DNA of 64,000 nucleotides, from assembly GCF_014654365.1 (NCBI RefSeq), contig NZ_BNAY01000005.1, positions 558,001 to 622,000 on the forward strand, in the 5' to 3' direction. This DNA comes from Amycolatopsis oliviviridis (GTDB lineage: Bacteria; Actinomycetota; Actinomycetes; Mycobacteriales; Pseudonocardiaceae). The position numbers and the translations under genes were made by a program. Of this stretch, positions 50,827 to 59,299 are shown one piece after another; the first letter of the stretch is position 1; every line of letters begins with the position of its first letter. The notes beneath the pieces are model-generated. The model saw only the letters and a program-made list of their open reading frames with translations, was not told the DNA's origin and did not search any database.

Positions 50827-50996
50827 GCGCGCTGACGAAGACGTTTCGCAGGGCGCTGGACCGAAGATCGCCGGCGGTTGACAGGTGAGGGCGCCCTACA
50901 AAACGTCTTCGTGGGCCTTCGGCCCGAAAGAGGGCGCGCGGGGTGAAGTCTCACCGTCGCGCTGGCGCGCTTCCGGGGAGACGGTCCGCCGGTTCC
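50826..50996. repeat. Family 4 structured element, copy A
   Basis: About 170 bp. Closing helix CGCGCGC (50826-50832) / GCGCGCG (50934-50940). Main helix CGAAGACGTTT (50836-50846) / AAACGTCTTCG (50901-50911) and AGGGCGC (50850-50856) / GCGCCCT (50891-50897). Small hairpin GGGCCTTCGGCCC (50913-50925). Separate hairpin GTCTC (50948-50952) / GAGAC (50978-50982). Copy B at 62979 keeps all helices, with changed but still paired bases. It starts where the preceding terminator's T-tract ends. Confidence 0.75.
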
Positions 50997-51036
50997 ATGC
51001 CCAAGTGCGGCAGGTGGGCGGGCGCCAGTACCGCGC

Positions 51037-51374
51037 CGGTCCAGGTGGTCGTGAGTGGTGAGTGTCGTTCTAACGTCACTTGCCACTCACGACCAACCCG
51101 GCCGTGCGGGGTCCTGTGCGGTCGGTCCGTGAAGGGCCCCTTGCCTACCCTGAAGGTAGTGAAGGAGGCCTTCGCGGACTCGGTATCGCCACGTTCGCCA
51201 CAGGCGCACCAGAGGTTACAGAGAGAGCGCGGGAAGGCCCCCTTTCCTCGGCTCAGCCGAGTGAAGGGGGCCTTCGCGGACAGCCAAGAAGGACTGCGGA
51301 GATGGGCCCTCGGTCCAGGTGGTCGTGAGTGGTGAGTGTCGTTCTAACGTCACTTGCCACTCACGACCAACCCG
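51037..51374. repeat. 64-bp exact direct repeat carrying family 3 palindromes, with family 2 hairpins between
   Basis: 51037-51100 and 51311-51374 are identical over 64 bp (CGGTCCAGGTGGTCGTGAGT...) and each contains an imperfect family 3 palindrome. Between them are two family 2 hairpins: 51127-51178 (TCCGTGAAGGGCCCCTTGCC...) and 51231-51281 (GAAGGCCCCC...GGGGGCCTTC around CGGCTCAGCCG). The exact duplication suggests a recent event. The rest of 51375-51545 shows nothing but the RBS of the next gene. Confidence 0.75.
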
Positions 51375-51545
51375 ACCGAGCTGGGTCCGCGCCGGCCCGC
51401 GAAACCGTGACGACTTTGGTCATTTTCGGTTGGTCGCTTCTGCCCTGCTATGTCTCTCTTTCCTCGTGTTTTCTGGTTGGCGGCGTCTTCGCGCGGTAGG
51501 TTGGCTACTCCGGTAAGGGGAGAGATCGGAGGAGGGGTGCTTGCC

Positions 51546-54335
51546 ATGGGCGAAAACGGTTCCCCTGCCCGTTTCCAGCTCCTCGGTCCCGTACGCCTCC
51601 TCGACGGCGGACGGCCGGTACCCGTCGGCGGCCCCGGCGTCCGCGGCCTGCTCGCGCTGCTGGCGCTGAAGGTCAACAAGGTCGTCGCGCTCGACGAGAT
51701 CATCGACGCGCTCTGGGGTCACGACCCGCCCGCCACCGCCCGCACCATCGTCCACGGCAACGTCTCCCATCTGCGGCGCGTGCTGCGCGACATCCAGGGC
51801 GACCATCCGCGCGGCGCCCGGATCCTCACCGCCCCGCCCGGCTACCAGCTCACCGTCGAACCCGGCCGGATCGACGTCCACCGCGCCCGGTCGCTGCTCG
51901 ACCGGGCTTCCACGGAAGACCCGGAGAAGGCGTCCGAGCTGCTCGCCGAGGCGCTCGCGCTCTGGCAGGGACCCGCGCTGGCCGGGGTGCCGGGTTCGGT
52001 CCGCGCCCCCGAACTGGAGGATCTGCGGCTCGCCGTCCACGGCGCCCGGGTCGACGCGGACCTCGAACTAGGCAGGCACGCGGAACTGATCGTCGAACTC
52101 AGCCCGCTGGTCCGGGCGGCCCCGCTCGCCGAGCGCACGGCCGGACAGCTGATGCGCGCGCTCTACCACGCCGGGCGCCGCGGCGACGCGCTGGAGCTCT
52201 ACCGCACGGTGTCCCGGGCGACGCTGCGGACCCTCGGCGTCGAACCCGGCGCGGACCTGCGCTGGCTGCACGAACGCGTCCTGAACGACGACCTGCCGGT
52301 CAAGGTCGTCGAGGAGGCGAAGGCCGACACGACACCCGTGCAGCAGCTGCCGCCGGCCGTGCCGAGCCTCGCCGGACGCGAGGCCGATCTGGCCTGGCTC
52401 GACGAACTCGCCGAGCGGGCCGAAGCGGGCGAGACCGCGGTCGGCGTCGTCACCGGAACCGCCGGGATCGGCAAGAGCAGCCTGGTGGTGTGGTGGGCGC
52501 ATCGCGCCGCCCGCCGCTTTCCCGACGGCATCCTTTTCGCCTCACTGCGGGGTTTCGACCCGCATCACCCGCCGCTGGAGCCCGCCGATCTGCTCACCCA
52601 GTTCCTGCTCGGGCTCGGCGTACCCGCCGAGGGCGTCCCGGAGCAGGTCCACGAACGCGTCGCGCTCTATCGCTCGATGATCGCCGGCCGCCGGATGCTG
52701 GTGATCCTCGACAACGCCCGCTCAGCCGAACAGGTCCGGCCGCTGCTGCCGCCCGGTTCGCGGTCGATGACGCTGGTGACCAGCCGGTCGCGGCTCGACG
52801 GGCTCGCCGTGTCCAACGCGGCCAAACTGCGTGTCCTCGGCACGCTCGCGCCCGGCGACGCCGTCCGGCTGATCGAGGAACTCGCCGGACCCGCGGGCTT
52901 CGACCTCAACCACGCGCTCGCCCGGCTCTGCGGCTATCTCCCGCTGGCGCTGCGGATCGCGGGTGCCCGGCTCGCCGCGAGCGCGCAGTGGTCCGCACAG
53001 GACCTGGTCGACGAACTCGGCAACGAACGCACCAGGCTGGCCGCGCTCGACGTCGAGGGACCGGACGACGGGGTCCGCGCCGCGTTCGACGTTTCGTTCC
53101 GCGGGCTGCCGTCCGAGGTCGCGAACACGTTCCTGCGGCTCGGTGTCGTCCCGGTCGTCTCGGCCGGTTCCCATCTGACGGCCGCGGTCGCCGGGATCAC
53201 CGTCGCCGAGGCGCGGCGGCATCTGCGGGTGCTCACGGCGCACAACCTGCTCTCAGAAACCGGCCGCGACTCTTTCGTCCCGCACGACCTCGTCCGCTTG
53301 TTCCTGCGCGAGCTGGCGGAGAACGAGCTCGACGAGAACGACCGGCAGGACGTGCTGACCCTGTCCGTGCGGTACTACCAGGCCGTCGCCGACCGGGCCC
53401 GGCGGAAGATGCTGCGGATCGTCGATCCCCTCGACTTCACCGGTGTGCTGACCGACGCGCAGACCCCGCCGCTGAGCTCCTTCACCGAGGCGCAGGACTG
53501 GTTCACCGCGGAATGGGAGAACCTCGTCGAAGTCCTCGAAGCGGCCGGTGCCGGCGGACGCCACGACGACGTCTGGCGGCTGGCCAGGGTCGCGCACACC
53601 TACCGCGCGGTGTACCCGCTGCTGGACGAATGGACGAGGCTGGTCGAGATCGGGCTGGAGGCCGCCGAGCGGGCCGGTGACGTCCTCGGCCGGTGCTGGA
53701 TGCTGATCTCCCGCTGCGCGATCGCGCTCACCTTCGAACTGCCGCAGGGCTGCCTGGCCGACGCCGAACTCGCGCTGGAACTCGCGAGCGCGATCGGGGA
53801 CAACCGGCTGGTGGTCTCGGCGAACATCCACCTCGGCTCCGCGCTGACCCTGCTGGGGCGGCACGACGACGCCATCAGGACGTTGCGGCAGGCGGTCGAG
53901 GAGACCGACCGGACCGGCGACCTCGAACTGCGCGGCCAGGCGCTCAACAACTGCGCGGAGGCCGAAAAACGGGCCGGACGGTTCATCGAGGCGATCGGCC
54001 ACCAGGTCGCGTCGCTGGAGATCGACCGCACCCTCGGCGACGACAGCTACGTCGTCGTCTCGCTGAACAACCTCGCCGAGCTGAGCATGCGGATCGGCGA
54101 ACTCGCCGCCGCCGAACACTACGTTTGGGAAGCCGTCGACCTGACGATCAGCCGCCGCTTCGTCCTCCAGGAAGGCGTGCTGCGGCTGACCCTGGGCAGG
54201 ATCCTGCGGGCCGGGTCGGATGTGGACGGTGCCCGCGAGCAGTTCGCGATCGCGTTGAAAATCCTGGCGGACGCGAATCCGAAGCTCGCCGCCCTGGTCC
54301 GTGCGGAACTCACGGACCTCGGCGAAGGTCCGTGA
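51546..54335 (+). CDS. AfsR/SARP-type transcriptional regulator
   Basis: 929 residues. OmpR-like winged helix (about 1-100: RFQLLGPVRLLDGGRPVPVGGPGVRGLLALLALK), BTAD domain (108-250), NB-ARC-type ATPase with Walker A GTAGIGKS (304-311) and RRMLVILDNARSAEQVRPLLPPGSRSMTLVTSR, then C-terminal TPR helices (about 640-929). ATG with GGAGGAGGGG upstream. Regulators of this layout activate secondary metabolism. It stands alone after a 1-kb non-coding block, so its targets could be distant, including the lanthipeptide genes. Confidence 0.93.
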   Translation: MGENGSPARFQLLGPVRLLDGGRPVPVGGPGVRGLLALLALKVNKVVALDEIIDALWGHDPPATARTIVHGNVSHLRRVLRDIQGDHPRGARILTAPPGYQLTVEPGRIDVHRARSLLDRASTEDPEKASELLAEALALWQGPALAGVPGSVRAPELEDLRLAVHGARVDADLELGRHAELIVELSPLVRAAPLAERTAGQLMRALYHAGRRGDALELYRTVSRATLRTLGVEPGADLRWLHERVLNDDLPVKVVEEAKADTTPVQQLPPAVPSLAGREADLAWLDELAERAEAGETAVGVVTGTAGIGKSSLVVWWAHRAARRFPDGILFASLRGFDPHHPPLEPADLLTQFLLGLGVPAEGVPEQVHERVALYRSMIAGRRMLVILDNARSAEQVRPLLPPGSRSMTLVTSRSRLDGLAVSNAAKLRVLGTLAPGDAVRLIEELAGPAGFDLNHALARLCGYLPLALRIAGARLAASAQWSAQDLVDELGNERTRLAALDVEGPDDGVRAAFDVSFRGLPSEVANTFLRLGVVPVVSAGSHLTAAVAGITVAEARRHLRVLTAHNLLSETGRDSFVPHDLVRLFLRELAENELDENDRQDVLTLSVRYYQAVADRARRKMLRIVDPLDFTGVLTDAQTPPLSSFTEAQDWFTAEWENLVEVLEAAGAGGRHDDVWRLARVAHTYRAVYPLLDEWTRLVEIGLEAAERAGDVLGRCWMLISRCAIALTFELPQGCLADAELALELASAIGDNRLVVSANIHLGSALTLLGRHDDAIRTLRQAVEETDRTGDLELRGQALNNCAEAEKRAGRFIEAIGHQVASLEIDRTLGDDSYVVVSLNNLAELSMRIGELAAAEHYVWEAVDLTISRRFVLQEGVLRLTLGRILRAGSDVDGAREQFAIALKILADANPKLAALVRAELTDLGEGP

Positions 54336-54545
54336 GTGATCCTTAGCGGATTCTTAGTGGCCTCGCCGTTCACGCGCGTAGGGTCCCGTTCAGCGTCGAT
54401 CGAGCCCTAGGGGAGGGGCGCGCGACAGGGATCGGCGCTCGGGCGGCCCGAAAGGGCCGTCTGAAGAGTCGCCAGGAGCGGCTCGTGGCGGTCCGGCCGG
54501 TGGAGGTGGGGGCGATACCGGCCGGCCGCCAGGCGGGAATCCGCC

Positions 54546-54601
54546 TTTCGTCCTCTGAATGCGGTACTTGCGCGTGCAACTACCGCATTCAGAGGACGAA
54601 A
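54546..54601. repeat. Family 1 hairpin between convergent SARP and MmpS-like genes
   Basis: Perfect 21-bp arms 54546-54566 and 54581-54601 starting TTTCGTCCTCTGAATGCGGT, 14-nt loop. 11 bp from the stop of the minus-strand gene, likely its terminator. 54336-54545 has no recognisable feature. Confidence 0.75.
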
Positions 54602-54612
54602 CACGTCGAGGG

Positions 54613-55263
54613 TCAGCCGGTGCTCGCGGTGCACAGGGCGATGGTCTGGCCCTTGTTCTCCGCCACCTTCTGGCCGTTGACCAGGATCGTGCAGGAGATC
54701 TGGTTGCTGACCGACGCGTTCCGGGTGTCCGCGGTGACGGTGAGCAGGTAGTCGCCCGAGTTGAACGACGCCGTGCCGCGCCATTCGTCGGTACTGGCCG
54801 GGGTCGTCTCGCTCCGCTGGTCGTTGAGCGAACCGAACCGGACGGTCGCCCCGCCGGAAGCGCTGACGACGAACTCGACGGTGTTCTTGTCGCCGGCGAC
54901 CGCCGGGATGTGCAGTCCCGACTGACCGGTAGCAAAGAAGTTGGTGTAGACCAGTAACCCGCCCGCGGCCAGCAAACCGGCGACGGAAAGCGCGAGGCCC
55001 GCGATCCCCATTCCCTTCTTGTCTGCTTCACCCTTCTTGATTTTGGTAAGACCGATCACGGAAAGAACCAAGCCGGTCACGGCGAGCGGCCACGCGGCTA
55101 TCCCGGCGACCGGGACGAAGGCGACCCCGAGTGCCGCCAGTCCGACCAGGAAACCGGCGATGACCAGGCCGTTCTTGGGCTTCCGATGACGGGTTCCATG
55201 CGCGGCGAACCCAGGTCCGTAGCGGGTAGCCGGCGGGTGCGGGAGAGGTGGATCGGTCGGCAT
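54613..55263 (-). CDS. Membrane protein with DUF4190-like N-domain and MmpS-like C-domain
   Basis: 216 residues. Pro-rich head, three hydrophobic helices (VIAGFLVGLAALGVAFVPVAGI, PLAVTGLVLSVIGLTKI, GIAGLALSVAGLLAAGGLLVY), then an extracytoplasmic beta-sandwich of about 110 residues: NTVEFVVSASGGATVRFGSLNDQRSETTPAST...WRGTASFNSGDYLLTVTADTRNASVSNQISCTILVNGQKVAENKG, as in MmpS accessory proteins, with two Cys able to form a disulfide. No MmpL gene is adjacent. Start ATG with GGGCACGC upstream only. Confidence 0.75.
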   Translation of the reverse strand: MPTDPPLPHPPATRYGPGFAAHGTRHRKPKNGLVIAGFLVGLAALGVAFVPVAGIAAWPLAVTGLVLSVIGLTKIKKGEADKKGMGIAGLALSVAGLLAAGGLLVYTNFFATGQSGLHIPAVAGDKNTVEFVVSASGGATVRFGSLNDQRSETTPASTDEWRGTASFNSGDYLLTVTADTRNASVSNQISCTILVNGQKVAENKGQTIALCTASTG

Positions 55264-55425
55264 GCGTGCCCTTTCGGAGGCTTCCGTCCGAAGACGTTAA
55301 CCCATCGTTCGGGGCAATGGCCGAAATTGTTACCTGCCGGAAAAAGTCATCATTCCACGATGATCATGCGGTCATCGATATTTTCTGACGGGAAATGTGG
55401 CATCACCGAAATATCGGAAACCCGA

Positions 55426-56310
55426 TCACTGATCGAACAGGCTGACTTCCGGCGTGATCTCCAGCAGTTCGTGCACCGGGCGGCCGCGGCGGCCGTCGAT
55501 GGTCGTGGTCCGCACGACACGCAGCCGGGCGGTCACCGGCCGGTCCAGGTTCTCCTTGATCTCGTCGAGCAGATCCGGCGCGACCGCGCCCTGGATCGTG
55601 CCGCCCGATTCGCGTTCGAGATAGAAGATCCGGCGCCGGGTGCGGACGCCGTCCAGCCTGCCGCTGACCGTCTCGTAGCCGACGGCCTCCCGCGACTCGC
55701 GCAGGCTCCCGGACAGGATCCGCGCCTGTTCGGTGGTCATGCTGCGGGTCAGCTCGTCGCCGGCCGTCGGGGTCAGCGCCATGCCGATCCCGGCGTGTTT
55801 GCTGACCGCGTTGACGATGTCGCTGACCGCGTTGCGGACGGTGTCGCGCTGCAGCAGCACCGCGTCCAGCGCGCCGTCGTCGGAACCGTTGGCGGGCAGG
55901 AAGTCGCACAGTTCCTTGACGGCGCGTTCGGACAGCGACTCGATCCCGTCGTGGATGAGCGCGTCGTCGAGCGCCGGTTCGGGGAAGCCGAAGAAGATCG
56001 CGTTGCCCGCCTGGCCGCGCTGGATCAGCGGGGCCTTCTCGCGGTCCGCCGGCTGGACGAAGGTCACCTCGCCCGACGGGTTGCGGATGATGTGCCCGAT
56101 CTTCGCCGTCGCGTCCTGCAGCGCGCGGCTGATGTCCGAGAACGTGTACGCGTCGAGATGCGACTCGCCGATCACGGACACGCGAAGCAGCGGAGAGCGC
56201 GACGTCCGCTCGAACTTCGCGTACGCGGCCATCGCCGAAGCGCGGGCGAGGTCGTCGAGCCAGGTGCCGCCGGGAATCTCGTCGGCGATACGCCGGAATT
56301 CGTTCCTCAC
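55426..56310 (-). CDS. Hypothetical protein, second gene of a two-gene unit
   Basis: 294 residues from GTG, whose GTGA overlaps the stop of the upstream gene. The start RNEFRRIADEIPGGTWLDDLARASAMAAYAKFERTSRSPLLRVSVIGESHLDAYTFSDISRALQDATAKIG is followed by a mixed alpha/beta region and a C-terminal beta stretch VTARLRVVRTTTIDGRRGRPVHELLEITPEVS. No membrane helix, no signal. I do not recognise it. Tight coupling to a nucleotidyltransferase-like gene suggests a shared function. Confidence 0.7.
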   Translation of the reverse strand: MRNEFRRIADEIPGGTWLDDLARASAMAAYAKFERTSRSPLLRVSVIGESHLDAYTFSDISRALQDATAKIGHIIRNPSGEVTFVQPADREKAPLIQRGQAGNAIFFGFPEPALDDALIHDGIESLSERAVKELCDFLPANGSDDGALDAVLLQRDTVRNAVSDIVNAVSKHAGIGMALTPTAGDELTRSMTTEQARILSGSLRESREAVGYETVSGRLDGVRTRRRIFYLERESGGTIQGAVAPDLLDEIKENLDRPVTARLRVVRTTTIDGRRGRPVHELLEITPEVSLFDQ

Positions 56311-56783
56311 CAGATCACTTCCGGAATCCCTCTGCCACCGGCTGCCCACACTTCCTCCCAGATCTCCTCGTCGCCGGGGCGGCAGAGGAAGCCGTCGAGC
56401 ATGCCGCCGACGGGCTGGACCTGGTCGAGATACATGGCGGGCTGGCCGACGATGACCCCGCGCAGCGTCAACAGTCCGTACAGTGCCGAGCGGCCCGCGT
56501 CGTCGAGCCGTTTGAGCGCGCCCCATTCGTCCGGGATCAGCACCACGTCGAGCCCGAGCGGCGCGTGCGGGGTCCTGGCGGTCAGGCCGCCGCCGATCCA
56601 CGCGCGGCCGGTCGGCATGATCCGCCGGGCGACCCCCAGGTAGCTGTTCAGCGCGCTGAACAGGATCTCCCGGTCGTTCTGATGCGGCGCGTCGAACACC
56701 AGCCGCTCGTAGACGTCGGCCAGGTCGGCGGGATGGCGGCCCGGAGGCAGCAGGTTGTGCGGCGTCCAATAGGGGAGCGCCAA
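56307..56783 (-). CDS. DUF6932-like protein, degenerate nucleotidyltransferase fold
   Basis: 158 residues from TTG, chosen because AAGGAGG stands 7 nt upstream. The opening LPPGRHPADLADVYERLVFDAPHQNDREILFSALNSYL resembles DUF6932 proteins, where it precedes a pol-beta nucleotidyltransferase motif G-S-x(9-12)-D-x-D. Here that site reads IGGGLTARTPHAPLGLDVVLI: Ser is Gly and the first Asp is Gly, so catalysis looks lost. First gene of a coupled pair. Resemblance from memory; moderate certainty. Confidence 0.55.
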   Translation of the reverse strand: MALPYWTPHNLLPPGRHPADLADVYERLVFDAPHQNDREILFSALNSYLGVARRIMPTGRAWIGGGLTARTPHAPLGLDVVLIPDEWGALKRLDDAGRSALYGLLTLRGVIVGQPAMYLDQVQPVGGMLDGFLCRPGDEEIWEEVWAAGGRGIPEVIW

Positions 56784-56875
56784 ATCGGAGCCTCCTTCGT
56801 GTGCCGGAGCTCCCGAACGAAGAAACGTACCCGGCGTCACGCTCACAGTGCGTAGCCGAATTTACCAGGCGAGTG

Positions 56876-57316
56876 TCAGCCGCTCTGCCCCGGCCGGTGC
56901 CCGGCGGGCGGCCAGTCCTCGTCGCTCGGCCAGACCGGCTCGGGTTCGTGCCCGCTCTCGCCGTTGCGGGCGGCGGGTTCGGGCTGCTCCGGGCGGTAGG
57001 CCCGTACCGGTTCCGGGGTCAGCTGACCCTCGCGGTGGCCCTCCGCCTCCTGGTCGTACGGCTCGTCGTCGTCCGGGATCCGCGCGGGCGGGAGGAACTG
57101 CGTCTGTTCGGACGAGAGCAGTTCGGGCACCGGCTCGGGATCGGGCTCGGCGTAGGCGACGGCGTCGACGGGGACGGCGCGTTCCGGCTCGCGGACGGCA
57201 GGCTCGGACGCGGTGCGCTCACTTCGTTCGCCGCGCATCAGCAGCCACGTGACCCCGCAGCCGAGGGCGAAGGAGATGAGCAGCCAGAGCCAGATCTGCC
57301 CGAAGAGCCAGAGCAT
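56876..57316 (-). CDS. Small membrane protein with acidic tail, partner of OmpA-like gene
   Basis: 146 residues: one N-terminal helix LFGQIWLWLLISFALGCGVTWLLM, then an acidic, Pro/Glu-rich disordered tail. Lies 7 bp after the OmpA-family gene on the same strand. In mycobacteria, OmpATb (ArfA) is followed by small membrane genes arfB and arfC; the arrangement is similar, though sequence similarity to ArfB/C is not evident by eye. Confidence 0.65.
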   Translation of the reverse strand: MLWLFGQIWLWLLISFALGCGVTWLLMRGERSERTASEPAVREPERAVPVDAVAYAEPDPEPVPELLSSEQTQFLPPARIPDDDEPYDQEAEGHREGQLTPEPVRAYRPEQPEPAARNGESGHEPEPVWPSDEDWPPAGHRPGQSG

Positions 57317-57323
57317 TGAGCCA

Positions 57324-58040
57324 TCACCTCTGTTCTGCCGTGATGTCGACGCGGCGGCCCTCGCCGCTCGCGCCGTCGGAGGTCCTGCGTTGGGTGGAGT
57401 ACGCCTGGTCGCGCTTGACCCCGTTGCGCTCCAGCAGCCGCTCCACCGTCAGCGCCCGGTTCAGGGAGAGCTTCTTGTCCGAACCGGTCGCCACCGTGCC
57501 GGTGATCCGGAATCGCAGCTCGCGCGGCGCGTCCGTCAGGAGCTTCGCGATCTCCAGCGCACCGCGTTCACCGTCCGCGGTGAGATCGGTGGTGTCCGGT
57601 TCGAAGGTGATCGGCGTCGCGGCCAGCAGGCGGTCGATCTCGGCCTGGAAACCGGCCTTGTCCGTCGGCTTGGCCGGAGCCGTGGGGCTGGGCGGCGGGC
57701 TCGGTGGAGCGGGCGGGCTCGACGGTTCGCCGCTGGTCGTCACCGGCCCGGCGGGCGGCGCGGTGTCACCGGAGATCTCGACCGTGCGGACCCCGTCGAT
57801 CCGCTGGATGGCGTCCATCGCCTGCGCGGCCTTGTCGGGCGGGAAGCCGGTGAGGTTCGCGTCGCGGCCGGAGAAGGTCACCTCGCCGCCGGAGACGCCC
57901 ATGTCGGCGAGGGCGTCTTTCGCGCGCGCGGTCAGGCCGGCCTCGATGTCGTCCGAGGTCGACCAGACGGAGATCGCCGTCAAGGCGAGCGTGACCAGCA
58001 GCGCTGTAGGCAGCAAGCGGCTCCAGCGTGTACCGGGCAT
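57324..58040 (-). CDS. ArfA/OmpATb-like protein: BON-type plus OmpA domain
   Basis: 238 residues. N-terminal anchor LLPTALLVTLALTAISVWST, BON-type domain (IEAGLTARAKDALADMGVSGGEVTFSGRDANLTGFPPDKAAQAMDAIQRIDGVRTVEIS), Pro-rich linker, and a C-terminal OmpA peptidoglycan-binding domain (ITFEPDTTDLTADGERGALEIAKLL, TGSDKKLSLNRALTVERLLERNGVKRDQAYSTQRRTSDGASGEGRRVDI). Same domain order as mycobacterial OmpATb. Probably anchored in the membrane and bound to peptidoglycan. Confidence 0.85.
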   Translation of the reverse strand: MPGTRWSRLLPTALLVTLALTAISVWSTSDDIEAGLTARAKDALADMGVSGGEVTFSGRDANLTGFPPDKAAQAMDAIQRIDGVRTVEISGDTAPPAGPVTTSGEPSSPPAPPSPPPSPTAPAKPTDKAGFQAEIDRLLAATPITFEPDTTDLTADGERGALEIAKLLTDAPRELRFRITGTVATGSDKKLSLNRALTVERLLERNGVKRDQAYSTQRRTSDGASGEGRRVDITAEQR

Positions 58041-58116
58041 GAAGGGACTGTAAGCCGCGTACGGCGCGGGTGCACTGGACGATCAGGACATAACCCGGTC
58101 GGGTGACGTAGACGCC

Positions 58117-58159
58117 GAAGGGGCCCTTCCCCGCTTCTCAAGCGGTGAAGGGCCCCTTC
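58117..58159. repeat. Family 2 hairpin
   Basis: GAAGGGGCCCTTC (58117-58129) and GAAGGGCCCCTTC (58147-58159) enclose CCGCTT / AAGCGG around a 3-nt loop, one mismatch in 20 pairs. Located 28 bp after the SGNH hydrolase stop on the minus strand; likely its terminator. Confidence 0.65.
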
Positions 58160-58187
58160 GTGGCGCCAGATGAGGGGAAAGTCCCCT

Positions 58188-59027
58188 TCAGCTCGCGTGG
58201 TGGTGGATCTCCCGCAGGTCCTTGGCCGGGAGCGAGACGCCTGTCGACTCGATCTGCTCCAGCGGGAGCAGCGGCGCGAGCTCGGGACGCTTCGGGGACA
58301 GGCCGTCCCCCATGGACTCGCCCTTGAGCTGACGCCGGATCCACGGCAGCAGATGCGCCTTCGTCCACTCCAGGTCGGAGCGGCGCGAGGTGATCCAGGT
58401 GCTCGGCTGCTCGGACGCCGGCCACGGCTCGCGCCAGTCGTCGGCGACTGGGACGCCGAGGACCTCGGCCGCGCGCAGCGCGATCCGCCGGTGGGCCTCG
58501 GGGGTGAAGTGCAGCCTGTCGTCGCTCCAGGCGCGGCGGTCGTGCAGCGGGGCCATCGCCCACATGTCGACCATCTTGGCGCCGTGCCGGTCGGCGATCG
58601 CCCACAGATGCGCGTTGTAGATGCCGACCTTCCCCCGGAGGACGTGCATCACGGACAGGTACTTGGTGTCCGGGCCGTTGAAGATGAGCACCGGGATCCC
58701 GGCCTCGCGCAGCTTGGCGACCCCCGCCTCCAGCCGCGCGGCGACGGCGTCCACGTCCGCGCCGGGCACGATGATGTCGTTCCCGCCCGCGCACAGGGTG
58801 ACCAGGTCCGGCTTCACCGCGAGCGCGATCGGCAACTGCTCTTCGAGGATCTCGTCGAGCATCTTCCCGCGGAGGGCGAGGTTCGCGTACTGGAAATCGT
58901 GCCTGCCTTCGGCGAGGATCTCCGCCAGCCTGTCCGCCCAGCCCCTGAAGGTGCCGTCGGGCAGATCATCGTTGAGTCCTTCGGTGAAGCTGTCACCGAT
59001 CGCCACGTAGCTGTCGAATCCGTACAC
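58188..59027 (-). CDS. SGNH/GDSL-family hydrolase
   Basis: 279 residues from GTG with AAGGGGACC upstream. Block I YVAIGDSFTEGLNDDLPDG (Ser about 12), block III CAGGNDIIVPG, block V DRLHFTPEAHRRIA. Esterase of unknown substrate, no signal peptide, so cytoplasmic. The 59028-59299 gap to the divergent DUF3159 gene holds no other feature I can identify. Confidence 0.9.
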   Translation of the reverse strand: MYGFDSYVAIGDSFTEGLNDDLPDGTFRGWADRLAEILAEGRHDFQYANLALRGKMLDEILEEQLPIALAVKPDLVTLCAGGNDIIVPGADVDAVAARLEAGVAKLREAGIPVLIFNGPDTKYLSVMHVLRGKVGIYNAHLWAIADRHGAKMVDMWAMAPLHDRRAWSDDRLHFTPEAHRRIALRAAEVLGVPVADDWREPWPASEQPSTWITSRRSDLEWTKAHLLPWIRRQLKGESMGDGLSPKRPELAPLLPLEQIESTGVSLPAKDLREIHHHAS

Positions 59028-59299
59028 GTTGGGTCCCCTTCCGTCCGTGTGCCCCCGGTTGGTACTTGTACACCACAACTAACAGCTGAGAGCGCCCCTG
59101 CAATCCCACTGGCCGAAACCCGTGGTTCAGCCCGCTGACACAGTCTCTTATTTTGTCGGACGTCCATGCATCTCCATTACTGGGATGTACACTCCTGGGC
59201 TGCGCAGATTCACCTCAAGCAGGTGTGAAACGGACACGGTATGTGGCGAACGTCTCCCCGCCCGGGTGTCCGGGGTCATGGATCCGGCAGGCTGTAAGG

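Noticed and set aside
50607..50888. 93-residue ORF on + between ectD and the SARP gene
   Set aside because: Arg/Pro/Ser-rich composition, no RBS, and it runs across the structured RNA, its terminator and part of the family 4 element. Pairing explains the sequence better than coding.
51037..51374. Direct repeats considered as insertion-sequence or attachment-site boundaries
   Set aside because: No transposase or integrase ORF lies between them; the interior is only family 2 hairpins.
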